A DNA stretch of 64,000 nucleotides, taken from JAWXCM01 sp034408745. Lineage in GTDB: Bacteria; Acidobacteriota; Terriglobia; Bryobacterales; Bryobacteraceae. The stretch is taken from assembly GCA_034408745.1 (NCBI GenBank), contig JAWXCM010000206.1, forward strand, positions 1-64,000. Reading direction: 5' to 3'. The notes beneath the pieces were generated by a model that was not told where the DNA came from, made no database searches, and saw nothing but the letters and a program-made list of their open reading frames with translations. A program made the position numbers and the translations under genes. Numbering within the stretch: the first letter of the stretch is position 1; each line of letters starts with the position of its first letter. This document shows, piece by piece, positions 32,074 to 41,027 of the stretch.

Positions 32074-33087
32074 ATGGGGGTGCTCGTGTTATCGAAACTC
32101 ATCTTTGCCTTATTCCTGACCGCTCTGGCGGCGGCCGGTCAGGATTCCCGAGTGGCCGTTGCTGGTGTCGTCACCGACGCCCAGGGCGCCACTGTTGTGG
32201 GGGCAAAGGTTGTAATTACCAACCTACGTGGCACGAACGGCCGATTTCGCTAAGCAGTCAACCGTCTGGAGTGGCTACTTCCAGGACTGATGGCGCGTGC
32301 GCCGGAACCTGACCATCAACCTCGGAATGCGCTATGAACTCGAGTGGCCGCTCACCGAGCGTTACAACCGCTCCATTCGGGACTTCGATGCGAACGCAGC
32401 GCTGCCAATTGAAGCCGCCGCGAAAGCTGCGTATGCCGCGACCTGAACGTAAGTCGGAAACTCTCTGTTGTCCCGCAGTCCGGTGTTCGATGCGGAACGA
32501 GTGAACTAACGGACCGCCAACATTCCCAATCCATTCCGTATACTTCCGGGCGTGAACGGGACTCTGGGGACAAACAATACCATCACCAGAGAAAACCTGC
32601 TGAAAGATTTCCCGCGGTTTTCGGCCGTAAAGACCACCACATATCAGGGATACTCGTGGTATCACTCGCTGCAGGTTCGTGGACAGCGGCGAGTCAGCAC
32701 CACATTATCTGTAAATAGTTCGTTCACGTGGTCGAAGAACATGACGGCCACCACCTGCGCCTTCTGGCCAAAAATGCTCCCCGGTTCGTCGACGCCATCA
32801 TTGGCGGCTGGTAATTCGTCTCCATTTTCCTGTTCCAGAGCGGACAGCCGCTGGCGTGGGGGGATGTGATCTTCGCCGGAGATCCCGACGCCATCGCCGC
32901 CGAGCGGCGCCCCAGAGCGTTCGGTGTACCAGAAATACATACAGTCCATGGTGAGGCGCTAAACGCCCTCAATCATCCCCAGTTCGGTGCGCCCCAGATG
33001 GACCAGTTCAATGCGGCTTTCGGTCAGATTACGGCGACAGCGAATTACCCCCGGCAAATCCAGGGCGTGGTTCGCTTTACATTCTGA
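32074..33087 (+). pseudogene. Decayed Oar-like TonB-dependent receptor with large internal deletions
   Basis: It begins with an intact signal peptide and carboxypeptidase-regulatory start (LSKLIFALFLTALAAAGQDS, then VVTDAQGATVVGAKVVITNL) and runs into a stop at about 32253. In another frame from about 32240, barrel sequence appears (AKQSTVWSGYFQD, stop, WRVRRNLTINLGMRYELEWP). Further pieces follow: TRENLLKDFPRFSAVKTTT, LSVNSSFTWSKNMTATT, and a tail ALNALNHPQFGAPQMDQFNA ending VVRFTF. The order is that of a full receptor, but the whole is only 1 kb instead of about 3.3 kb and carries several stops and frameshifts. It is non-functional. Confidence 0.75.
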
Positions 33088-33109
33088 TCTCCCTCGCCTG
33101 AGGAGCGCA

Positions 33110-35767
33110 TTACTCGCCGCTCTGCTGCATCATCTTTGCCACCAGGCCGGTCCATCCGGTCTGATGGCTGGCTCCCAGCCCAGACCCGCTATCGCCATGG
33201 AAGTACTCGCAGAACAGCACCAGGTCGCGCCAGTTGGGATCGGACGCATAGCGACTGTCAGCCCCGTGAACAGGGCGCCGGCCCTGTTCATCGCGCAGGA
33301 AAATGTGCGTGAGGCGTCTCGAAATCTCCTGAGAAACTTCCCACAAATTGAGATACTGGCCCGAACCCGTGGGGCACTCCACTTTGAAGTCGTCTCCCAA
33401 ATAGTGATGGAATTTCTGCAGCGACTCGATTAAAAGATAATTGACGGGAAACCAGATGGGACCCCGCCAGTTCGAGTTGCCACCGAACAGCCCAGTCGAG
33501 GACTCACCAGGCTCATAGGCGACAGTGTATTCCGCGCCGTCGGTGTGGAACCGGAAAGGGTGGTTCCTGTGGCAACGGGACAGTGCCCGGATGCCGTAGT
33601 CCGAGAAAAACTCGTTGGTGTCGAGCATTGTCTGAAGAATGCGTCGAAGCTGATCGCCGTCCACGATGGAGAGCAGTCGGCGTTCCCCTTCCCCCTCGGT
33701 CTGCATGCAGGCAACATTGCGCGTGAGATCTTTCCGATTCTCAATAAACCAGTCCAGGCGCCGTTTAAATCCGGGGAGCTTATCGATAATACGTGGCTCC
33801 AGCGTCTCAACCGCGAACAGCGGAATCAGGCCAACAATGGAACGAACACTCATCGGAACTTGATTCCCCGCCGGCGTATGCAGCACGTCATAGAAGAATC
33901 CGTCTTTCTCATCCCACATGCCAACGCCGTCCTCGCCGAGGTGATTAATCGCATTCGCGATATACAGGAAATGCTCCCAAAACTTGCTCGCGACGTCTTC
34001 GTACGCAGGGTCTTCGCTGGCAAGTTCGAGGGCGATGGCCAGCAGGTTGAGACTATACATGGCCATCCAGCCTGTGCCGTCCGCCTGTTCGATATAACCG
34101 CCGCCCGGAAACGGGGAGCTTCGGTCGAAGACGCCGATATTATCGAGGCCGAGGAAGCCGCCCTGGAAGACATTCCGCCCGTCCGCATCCTTGCGGTTGA
34201 CCCACCACGTGAAGTTCAGCAGCAGCTTGTGAAAGATTCGCTGCAGGAACGTGCGATCCCCGAAGCCGCGCCGTTTCTTCTCAATCTTGTACACGCGCCA
34301 CGCGGCCCACGCGTGCACGGGAGGGTTTACATCGCCGAACGCCCATTCATATGCCGGCACCTGACCGTTGGGGTGCATGTACCATTCGCGAACCATGAGC
34401 ATCAGCTGCTCCTTCGCAAACTCGGAGTCGACCAGCGCGAGAGGAACACAGTGGAACGCAAGGTCCCAGGCCGCGAACCATGGATATTCCCACTTGTCGG
34501 GCATGGAAATGACGTCTGCGGCGTAGAGGTGCTTCCACTCGCGGTTGCGTCCGAACTTGCGGCCGCGCGGAGGAGGCGGTAAACCAGGGTCGCCTTCCAG
34601 CCAGTCGGAAACGACGAAGTGGTAGAACTGCTTCGACCAGAGCAGGCCCGCAAAGGACTGCCGCGCCACATTCTTTGCGTCGTCGCTCAGGTATTCCGGA
34701 ATGATTTCGGAATAGAATTCGTCGGCTTCGGCCTTACGAACGTCAAACAGAGTGTCGAAGTCCGGATCGGAACCACTGGGAACCGGCGCCGAGTTCGTAA
34801 GACGAAGTCGAATCGTGGCGCTCCCTTGCGCCGGTACGTCGAGCATATAAACCACCGCCGCCTTCGTTCCAGCAGCATCGGCGTTGACCGCCTCGTGGTT
34901 GCCGTGGACGACGTATTCGTGGAACGCGTCCTTCGAGTAACGACCTCCGCCGCCGTAGTCGAACAGCCGGCGGGAGTTGGTTTCATTTTCAGTGAAAAGG
35001 AGATCGGGTGCGCCTTCAAAGACCATCCACCGCTTGCCGTATTCGGGCTCGGTCAGCTCGACGGTGGCAGGAGCGCTGCCGTAACGTCTCAGTTCCGGCT
35101 TCGGCTCACCGCGGCCCCACGACCATGTGTTTCGGAACCAAACGGTGGGGAGCACGTGCAGCCGCGCCGGCTCAGCCCCCCGGTTGTGGACCGTTACGCG
35201 AACCAGAACGTCTTCCACTCCCGCCTTCGCGTACTCGATGAAAACATCGAAGTATCGGTCGTCATCGAACACGCCCGTGTCGATTAGTTCGAACTCACCC
35301 TCGGCCCGGCTTCGCTGGCGATTCTCCTCCACCAGTCTGCCGTACGGGAACTCGGCCTGAGGGTACTTGTACAGGAACTTCATGTACGAATGCGTCGGCG
35401 TGTTGTCGAGGTAGTAGTAACACTCCTTCACGTCTTCGCCATGATTTCCTTCGTTGCCTGTGAGACCGAACAGACGTTCCTTCAGGAAGGGATCCCTCCC
35501 ATTCCAGAGCGCGACGGCGAAACAAATTTTCTGATGACGGTCGCAGATTCCGCCAATTCCGTCTTCATTCCACCGATACGCTCGAGACCGCGCGTGGTCA
35601 TGAGGGAAGTATTCCCACGGCGTGCCGGCGGGGCTGTAATCTTCCCGGACTGTGCCCCACGCGCGCTCACTCAGGTAGGGTCCCCAGCGCTTCCAGTGTT
35701 CTGTTCGGGCATTCGCCGCTTCCAGGCGTTGTAGTTCCGGTGTCATGGCTGTTTGCGTCGGTGACAC
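33110..35767 (-). CDS. GH63-like glucosidase (MGH1-type glycoside hydrolase)
   Basis: 885 residues. No signal peptide, so probably cytoplasmic. The N-terminal beta-rich part (RWGPYLSERAWGTVREDYS) leads to a C-terminal (alpha/alpha)6 barrel like that of GH63 glucosidases: KWEYPWFAAWDLAFHCVPLA, EWAFGDVNPPVHAWAAW, GGFLGLDNIGVFDRSSPFPG, NSNWRGPIWFPVNYLLIESL and HQTGWTGLVAKMM. The acidic residues in WDLAFH and DNIGVFDR blocks are candidate catalytic groups, not proven. A GTG start at 35767 is chosen because GAGGA stands four bases upstream and the preceding gene stops 13 bases before it; an ATG at 35746 has no such site. It is the last gene of a four-gene operon with a receptor, an esterase and a dehydrogenase. 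Confidence 0.78.
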   Translation of the reverse strand: MSPTQTAMTPELQRLEAANARTEHWKRWGPYLSERAWGTVREDYSPAGTPWEYFPHDHARSRAYRWNEDGIGGICDRHQKICFAVALWNGRDPFLKERLFGLTGNEGNHGEDVKECYYYLDNTPTHSYMKFLYKYPQAEFPYGRLVEENRQRSRAEGEFELIDTGVFDDDRYFDVFIEYAKAGVEDVLVRVTVHNRGAEPARLHVLPTVWFRNTWSWGRGEPKPELRRYGSAPATVELTEPEYGKRWMVFEGAPDLLFTENETNSRRLFDYGGGGRYSKDAFHEYVVHGNHEAVNADAAGTKAAVVYMLDVPAQGSATIRLRLTNSAPVPSGSDPDFDTLFDVRKAEADEFYSEIIPEYLSDDAKNVARQSFAGLLWSKQFYHFVVSDWLEGDPGLPPPPRGRKFGRNREWKHLYAADVISMPDKWEYPWFAAWDLAFHCVPLALVDSEFAKEQLMLMVREWYMHPNGQVPAYEWAFGDVNPPVHAWAAWRVYKIEKKRRGFGDRTFLQRIFHKLLLNFTWWVNRKDADGRNVFQGGFLGLDNIGVFDRSSPFPGGGYIEQADGTGWMAMYSLNLLAIALELASEDPAYEDVASKFWEHFLYIANAINHLGEDGVGMWDEKDGFFYDVLHTPAGNQVPMSVRSIVGLIPLFAVETLEPRIIDKLPGFKRRLDWFIENRKDLTRNVACMQTEGEGERRLLSIVDGDQLRRILQTMLDTNEFFSDYGIRALSRCHRNHPFRFHTDGAEYTVAYEPGESSTGLFGGNSNWRGPIWFPVNYLLIESLQKFHHYLGDDFKVECPTGSGQYLNLWEVSQEISRRLTHIFLRDEQGRRPVHGADSRYASDPNWRDLVLFCEYFHGDSGSGLGASHQTGWTGLVAKMMQQSGE

Positions 35768-35780
35768 AGGATCCTCATGC

Positions 35781-36578
35781 TTATTCTCCCGAAGCCCACG
35801 CCACTCGGAACTCCGGATAAAGCGTGAGTCCGCCGCAGGCGAAGATGGTCTGGCCTGTGATGTAGGAGGCGTCGTCGGAGGCGAGGAACGCGAAGACCGC
35901 GGCAATCTCCGACGCCTCGGCAGCGCGTCCCATGGGGATGTGCTGTTCCACTTCCGCGCGAGCCTGCGGGTTGTCAACCCACACCTTGTTGATCGGCGTA
36001 ACCACGGCGCCAGGGCCGACAGCGTTTACTCGAATGCCGCGGCCAGCGTACTCCAGCGCCATCGATTTCGTCATGTTCTCCATCCCGCCCTTGCTGATCG
36101 AGTAGGGCAGGTACGTCGGTTTCGGGATGATCTCGTGAACGCTGGAGTTGTTCAGAATCACTCCACCTTTACCTCGGCCCAGGAAGTGGCGAACGGCCTC
36201 GCGCGAGCACACAAATGCGCCGCGCAGGTTCACTCCGATGACCCGGTCAAAGTCGCTGAGTTCGACGTCCTCGGTTGGTGATGCTTTCTGAATCCCGGCG
36301 TTATTGACCAGAATGTCGATGTGGCCCAGTTCCGCAATCGCGGTGGCGAACAGCTGTTGAACCTGCTGCTCCTGCGATACGTCGGCCTGCACCACCACGT
36401 GGCGGCCGTTGTTCCCGGCAGACCGTATTGCCGCCAGCGTTGCTTCGGCTTCTTCTTTGCCGGACCGGTAATGGATGACTACATTGGCGCCTTCTTCCGC
36501 GAATCGGATGGCGACAGCCCTTCCGATCCCGCTGGAAGCACCGGTGACCAGTACATTCTTTCCTTCGAGCTTACCCAT
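35781..36578 (-). CDS. Short-chain dehydrogenase/reductase, glucose-1-dehydrogenase-like
   Basis: 265 residues, classical SDR. The cofactor motif TGASSGIG is at 12-19, NNAG at 92-95, catalytic Ser at about 145, and Tyr159-x3-Lys163 in YSISK. The ending YITGQTIFACGGLTLYPEFR is typical of the glucose 1-dehydrogenase/gluconate-type subgroup. It would oxidise a sugar or polyol using NAD(P). A good ribosome-binding site (AAGGAAGAGGG) precedes the ATG. Its position between an esterase and a glucosidase suggests a role in converting a released sugar, but the substrate cannot be named. Confidence 0.85.
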   Translation of the reverse strand: MGKLEGKNVLVTGASSGIGRAVAIRFAEEGANVVIHYRSGKEEAEATLAAIRSAGNNGRHVVVQADVSQEQQVQQLFATAIAELGHIDILVNNAGIQKASPTEDVELSDFDRVIGVNLRGAFVCSREAVRHFLGRGKGGVILNNSSVHEIIPKPTYLPYSISKGGMENMTKSMALEYAGRGIRVNAVGPGAVVTPINKVWVDNPQARAEVEQHIPMGRAAEASEIAAVFAFLASDDASYITGQTIFACGGLTLYPEFRVAWASGE

Positions 36579-36683
36579 GGCGTCCCTCTTCCTTATCCAG
36601 CGAATCAGCCCAGTATTCCCGGCTGTCTTCGGAATGATAGCGAGGTGTGGAATGCCTTCGACGCGGAGCTGACGAACAGACTG

Positions 36684-37484
36684 TCACTTGACCAGTCGGA
36701 GGTACGCCGCCGCATACCTCTTGCCGAACTCGCGATACGCCGCGGCCGTAAAATGCGTCTTGTCGCCCTTGTCCTCCAGACCTTCCGAGGACACGTAAGC
36801 CGTCCGCGGCACCCGCTGCGGCAGGCCCTTGTGAGCGCGGTCGACGGTTTCTTTCCATTCACTCCAGGGTGATCCTGCAAAGCGTCCGATCTGCCCGGCG
36901 ACGAACGGAACATAGGGAGACTGAAGCTCTTTGCGGAGCCGGGCAATCAGGTCGTCGAGCTTGCCCCGATACGAAGGAGCAAGCTGCCCGGTCGAATCGG
37001 ATTCACCCTGATGCCAGAGAATCCCCTTCAGGACTCCGGCTTCCAGTGCCTTGTGCGCCTTGCGTATCGCATCGTCCCACGGATAGCTTCTGGTCGGCTC
37101 GTAAAACACACCCGGTTTCCACGTATCGATGGGGGAGCCGCCGACCGCGGCCGGAATCAGACCGATAGTGATGTCCGGATTTGCCTCAGCCAACGAAACG
37201 GCGAAAGTCTTCCCGAGCCCTGTACCCGCCACTGGTTTGTCGAAATGAAGTGGATCCACGGCTGGAACCCATTCGCCCGCTTTATTCAGCATCAGGACTC
37301 GCTTGTGCGGCGTGGCATCCACTGCCTCCACCAGACCTCGCCCCGCCATGTTGGATTGTCCAGCCAGCAGGAACAGGTGGAACTTGTCCCGGGGCGGCAA
37401 CGGCACCGGGTCGGCTGCGCCGGCGCTCACTGCGGTCAGCGTCAGGAGAAAGAGAAATCGGGTCAGTGCTTTCACGGTCTCCAC
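36684..37484 (-). CDS. Secreted sialate O-acetylesterase-like (SASA/CE6-type) esterase
   Basis: 266 residues with an N-terminal signal peptide (LTRFLFLLTLTAVSAGA). SGNH/SASA-family blocks are clear: FLLAGQSNMAGRG (nucleophile Ser), IPAAVGGSPIDTW, LKGILWHQGESD and DKTHFTAAAYREFGKRYA (catalytic His). These enzymes remove acetyl groups from acetylated sugars such as xylan side chains or sialic acids. The gene starts 22 bases after the receptor stop, so it is co-transcribed with it. GTG at 37484 is taken as start; another GTG at 37475 with GGAG nearby is possible. Confidence 0.85.
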   Translation of the reverse strand: METVKALTRFLFLLTLTAVSAGAADPVPLPPRDKFHLFLLAGQSNMAGRGLVEAVDATPHKRVLMLNKAGEWVPAVDPLHFDKPVAGTGLGKTFAVSLAEANPDITIGLIPAAVGGSPIDTWKPGVFYEPTRSYPWDDAIRKAHKALEAGVLKGILWHQGESDSTGQLAPSYRGKLDDLIARLRKELQSPYVPFVAGQIGRFAGSPWSEWKETVDRAHKGLPQRVPRTAYVSSEGLEDKGDKTHFTAAAYREFGKRYAAAYLRLVK

Positions 37485-37506
37485 GTTGAGGCCTGGTCGC
37501 TCCCTG

Positions 37507-40500
37507 TCAGAAGTAATACTTCAAAGCGAACTGGATCTGGCGCAACTGGCTGGTGGAACGGATGCGGCCGAACGCCGCATTGGGAGCCGCACCTTGCGTG
37601 CCCCATGCGCCCGACGGCCGGCCCCATGCCGGATGATTCGGAGCGTTGAACATCTCCGTGCGGAACTGCAGCGCGTGCCGCTCATTGAAGCGGAAGTCCT
37701 TCATTACGGAGGCGTCCACGTTCCATGTGGAGGGAGCGCGAAGGCTGTTGCGGCCGCAGTTACCGAACTGACCCGCCGTGACGTTGGTAAACGCCTCGCG
37801 CACAAAATAGCGATCCGAAGTCGGATTATCGGCAACCGGGTTCGCGCCCGCGACGCAGTTCAGACGGTTCGAGTGCGGGAAGCCCGCTCCCATTCCTGCC
37901 GCGTCCCACGAATCGGGGTTGATAGGACCGCCGCTCTGCACCGTGGTGATCGTGCTCAGCTGCCATCCGCCGACCACCTGATTCAGGACGCCGCCGTAAT
38001 TCAGGAACCGCTGTCCCTTTCCGAACGGCAGTGCCACAATGGCCGACGTCACCATACGGTGCGGAATATCGAAGCCAGCCGGACCGTAGTCACACGCGCG
38101 GCAGCGCTGGTTCATCAATGTGAAATCGCCGCCCGTACCACGAATCGCGCTGTTTTCGTCGAGCGCCTTCGACCACGTATAACTGAACATCGTCGTGAGC
38201 GAACGGCCGAATCGCTGCGTCAGCTTGGTGCTGAATGCGTTGTAGTTTCCAATGCCGTCGCCGGCCAGAAACTGGATCCCGTGCCATTCCGGATACGGCT
38301 CACGCGCGTCGAACGGGGTGATGCCGGGCAGGGGCGCATTTGCGTTTCTGATATAAGCCACCTTGCGGCTCTGGTTGCCCATATATCCCAGTTCCAGAGT
38401 GGAGTTCTTCGCCAGCGTGCGCTGCACATTAAACAAATACTGCATGGTGTAGGTAGTAGCCAGGTTCTCATCCACGGCCCACGTAAGTCCGGGAGCGAAC
38501 CGAACAGGCAGTGACGATGCATCAATGAAGTTCTGGAACGTGAGGCTCGGCACGCCCTGTTGATCGATCACGGGATTTGCGCGGCCGCCTGTGGCGCGGT
38601 TCAGGTCGAAGATGGAGTTCTTGCTCTCCTGAGAAAAGAACACGCCGAATCCGGATCGGAAGGACCAGTTCGGCGACGGGCTGTAAGCGATGCCGATACG
38701 CGGTGCGAAATTGTTGTAATCCGTCTTGACCATGCGGTCGCCCAGGCGTCCGTCCCTGGCCACCTGGACGGGACCAGTAAAGCGGAACGCCAGATCATCG
38801 TAAAAACCGCCAGTTCCGGTCCGAACCAGCACAGGGTGCTTCGCCGGATCGGGCTCATTGGCATAATTCGGCAGCGGCTGCCGCAACTGGAAATTGGGCT
38901 GCAGTCCCAGCTTGTCCTTCAACGGCTGGTACAGTTCCCAGCGAAGTCCAAGGTTCACCGTCAGCCGCGGCGTGATCTTCCACGTGTCGTCGAAATAGAA
39001 GCCCAGCTCATGATTGCGAAACGCGCTTCTGGCAAGCGCCACCGCGCTTTCAATGGTGCTGATATAGCCCAGCAGGAAGTCGGCGCCGTTGTAGCCGCCG
39101 GTCAGCGTGTTCGCGTTTCCGGTGAAACTGCCTGTGGCGGTGAACCGGCCGCGGGCAAATTCGTTGCCCACCTGATTAAACTGATTATTCCGCCATTCCC
39201 CGCCGAAACGGAACGAGTGTTTTCCGGTAATCCAGGAGAAATTGTCGACTACCTGGTAGTATTTGTTATCGATCGTGAACGGGCCGTTCGCGTCATTGCC
39301 AAAGCGGCTGAGCGTGCTGCCCGTGAGGTTCATGTCGGGAATGCCCCATGAGTTCTCGTCCGAGACCTTCACTGAAGTCCCGATCTTCTCATTCGGGTTA
39401 TCCACGCCGGCCAGTTCCTGCGTGATGTTGTTGAACAGGTAGTTGTAGCCGAAGCGGAATTCATTCACTTTCGACGACGACAGAACGCGCGTGTTGGCCA
39501 GCACCCACTGGCTCGCCTTGGTGTAGAGAACCGTGCCGTTCAGTTTCACGCCGGGCGTGGTGGTCAGCTCATCGGTCCAGCTGTAGCGGCCGAACCACTG
39601 TGACGACGTGCTCTCATTCCAGTCGATGCGGCTGGTGAACTGTTCTTTGTCCACCGGAATCTTCTGCACCCACTGATAATTACGAATCGGCAGACCCGTC
39701 GTCTGCGGAATATTGGGCAGCGGGGCGAAATTCTCCAGCGCATAGACGGATCCGGGGTTGAAGCGGCTGCGCGGAATCTGATTGTTCGGAAAGGCGGACG
39801 ACGTGATGGTGGTGCCGGTCCGGACGCGAGTCAGTGGATCCTGCAGCGGCGACGCGAAGGCGGAAAAATCACCAGCTCGCATCGCCGGAGTCATCGTGGT
39901 GAAGAACTGAGGGGTGGTGCGGCGGGACTTGAACCCCTCGTAATTGGCCATGAAGAACAGCCGGTTCTTGCCGTCAAATACCTTCGGAATCTGGATCGGG
40001 CCAGCCAGCGTGAACCCGTACTGGTTCTGACGATACGGCTGCTTGCTGGGCGCAACCTGAGTCGGGCTCTCCGGGTCCTTAAAGAAGTACGGCCGCGCGT
40101 CGAGCCTCTCGTTGCGCAAAAACTCGAACACGGAACCGTGGTACTGGTTCGTGCCGCCTTTCGTCGAGACGTTGATCTGTCCGGTAGCGCGCCCGAACTC
40201 GGCCGGATACACTCCCGTCTGTACCTTGAATTCCTGCAGCGCTTCCACCGAAGGCAGCACGATATACAGGTTGAAATTGATGTCCGTGTTGGTGATTCCG
40301 TCCAGCGTGTAGTTGCTCCACGTGGCGCGAGATCCGGCAATCGACATCGTGAGGTCGCCGCGGCTGCCGCCCTGCCGGCCGCCAATCTGGCCCGCGGCTG
40401 CGAAGCCAAACGTGACGTTCGGACTGAGCGCCACCAGGCTTAGAAAATTTCTGCCATTCAGCGGCAGATCTGTAATCCGCTTCTGTTCGATCACGGCGCC

Positions 40501-40905
40501 GACCGTCGCGTTCTCCGTGGTGAGCAAAGCGGCCGAGGCGCTGACCTCCACCGTCTCGCTGACCTGGCCGACTTCGAGTCCAAAGTCGATGCGGGCCGTC
40601 TGCTGCACCTGAAGCTCGATCCCCGTTCGAGTGGCGATCTTGAATCCGGGCTTCTCAGCCCTCACATCATAAATTCCTGGGACGAGAGCCGGGATGGTGT
40701 ACAGCCCTTCTTCATTAGTAGTAGCGACGCGGATTCCGTTAGTTGCGGTGTTGCGGACAGTTACTCCGGCACCCGCCACAGCGGCTCCACTGGAGTCTTT
40801 GACCTCGCCGGTGACGGTACCAAAGGTCTGGCCGGACAGTGAAGCACTCGCGAACAGAGCGATGAGTGCGATGGTCGAGAAATGGAAGCGGAGACAGGTG
40901 CGCAT
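37507..40905 (-). CDS. Oar-like TonB-dependent receptor of a polysaccharide-use operon
   Basis: 1132 residues. The start at 40905 (MRTCLRFHFSTIALIALFAS) is favoured by AGGGGGG four bases upstream and the signal peptide; an in-frame start at 40923 lacks both. A carboxypeptidase-regulatory sandwich (GTVTGEVKDSSGAAVAGAGV) spans about 25-110, then a plug (DLPLNGRNFLSLVALSPNV, YTLDGITNTDINFNLY) and a barrel ending FALKYYF. It should take up or bind a large ligand at the cell surface. Being the first gene of an operon with an acetylesterase, dehydrogenase and glucosidase, and divergent from a GH127 arabinofuranosidase, it is likely to handle a plant-type oligosaccharide. Confidence 0.9.
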   Translation of the reverse strand: MRTCLRFHFSTIALIALFASASLSGQTFGTVTGEVKDSSGAAVAGAGVTVRNTATNGIRVATTNEEGLYTIPALVPGIYDVRAEKPGFKIATRTGIELQVQQTARIDFGLEVGQVSETVEVSASAALLTTENATVGAVIEQKRITDLPLNGRNFLSLVALSPNVTFGFAAAGQIGGRQGGSRGDLTMSIAGSRATWSNYTLDGITNTDINFNLYIVLPSVEALQEFKVQTGVYPAEFGRATGQINVSTKGGTNQYHGSVFEFLRNERLDARPYFFKDPESPTQVAPSKQPYRQNQYGFTLAGPIQIPKVFDGKNRLFFMANYEGFKSRRTTPQFFTTMTPAMRAGDFSAFASPLQDPLTRVRTGTTITSSAFPNNQIPRSRFNPGSVYALENFAPLPNIPQTTGLPIRNYQWVQKIPVDKEQFTSRIDWNESTSSQWFGRYSWTDELTTTPGVKLNGTVLYTKASQWVLANTRVLSSSKVNEFRFGYNYLFNNITQELAGVDNPNEKIGTSVKVSDENSWGIPDMNLTGSTLSRFGNDANGPFTIDNKYYQVVDNFSWITGKHSFRFGGEWRNNQFNQVGNEFARGRFTATGSFTGNANTLTGGYNGADFLLGYISTIESAVALARSAFRNHELGFYFDDTWKITPRLTVNLGLRWELYQPLKDKLGLQPNFQLRQPLPNYANEPDPAKHPVLVRTGTGGFYDDLAFRFTGPVQVARDGRLGDRMVKTDYNNFAPRIGIAYSPSPNWSFRSGFGVFFSQESKNSIFDLNRATGGRANPVIDQQGVPSLTFQNFIDASSLPVRFAPGLTWAVDENLATTYTMQYLFNVQRTLAKNSTLELGYMGNQSRKVAYIRNANAPLPGITPFDAREPYPEWHGIQFLAGDGIGNYNAFSTKLTQRFGRSLTTMFSYTWSKALDENSAIRGTGGDFTLMNQRCRACDYGPAGFDIPHRMVTSAIVALPFGKGQRFLNYGGVLNQVVGGWQLSTITTVQSGGPINPDSWDAAGMGAGFPHSNRLNCVAGANPVADNPTSDRYFVREAFTNVTAGQFGNCGRNSLRAPSTWNVDASVMKDFRFNERHALQFRTEMFNAPNHPAWGRPSGAWGTQGAAPNAAFGRIRSTSQLRQIQFALKYYF

Positions 40906-41027
40906 GGACCCCCCTAAAAGCATTAGGCTGTCAATACTATCAAAAAAAAGAACCGTTATTGCACGCCCTTCAAACCGACTTCAGCGGCTCCCGCACGGAC
41001 CGCGCGGGTGTGCATAATTGGGTGAGT
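40906..41027. promoter_or_regulatory. Shared divergent promoter region of receptor operon and GH127 gene
   Basis: Only 122 bases separate two divergent starts, so both promoters and any operator must lie here. Toward GH127, CATAAT lies 15 bases before the ATG and GGTGAG just before it. Toward the receptor there is a run of eight Ts, a TAGTAT and a TTGACA, with AGGGGGG at the end. A small perfect dyad CCTAA-N5-TTAGG sits close to the receptor start. None of these is proven. Confidence 0.4.

Noticed and set aside
32270..32310. In-frame TGA in the decayed receptor as a selenocysteine codon (selC is nearby)
   Set aside because: The gene has several other stops, frameshifts and deletions, and intact receptors do not have Cys or Sec at this place.
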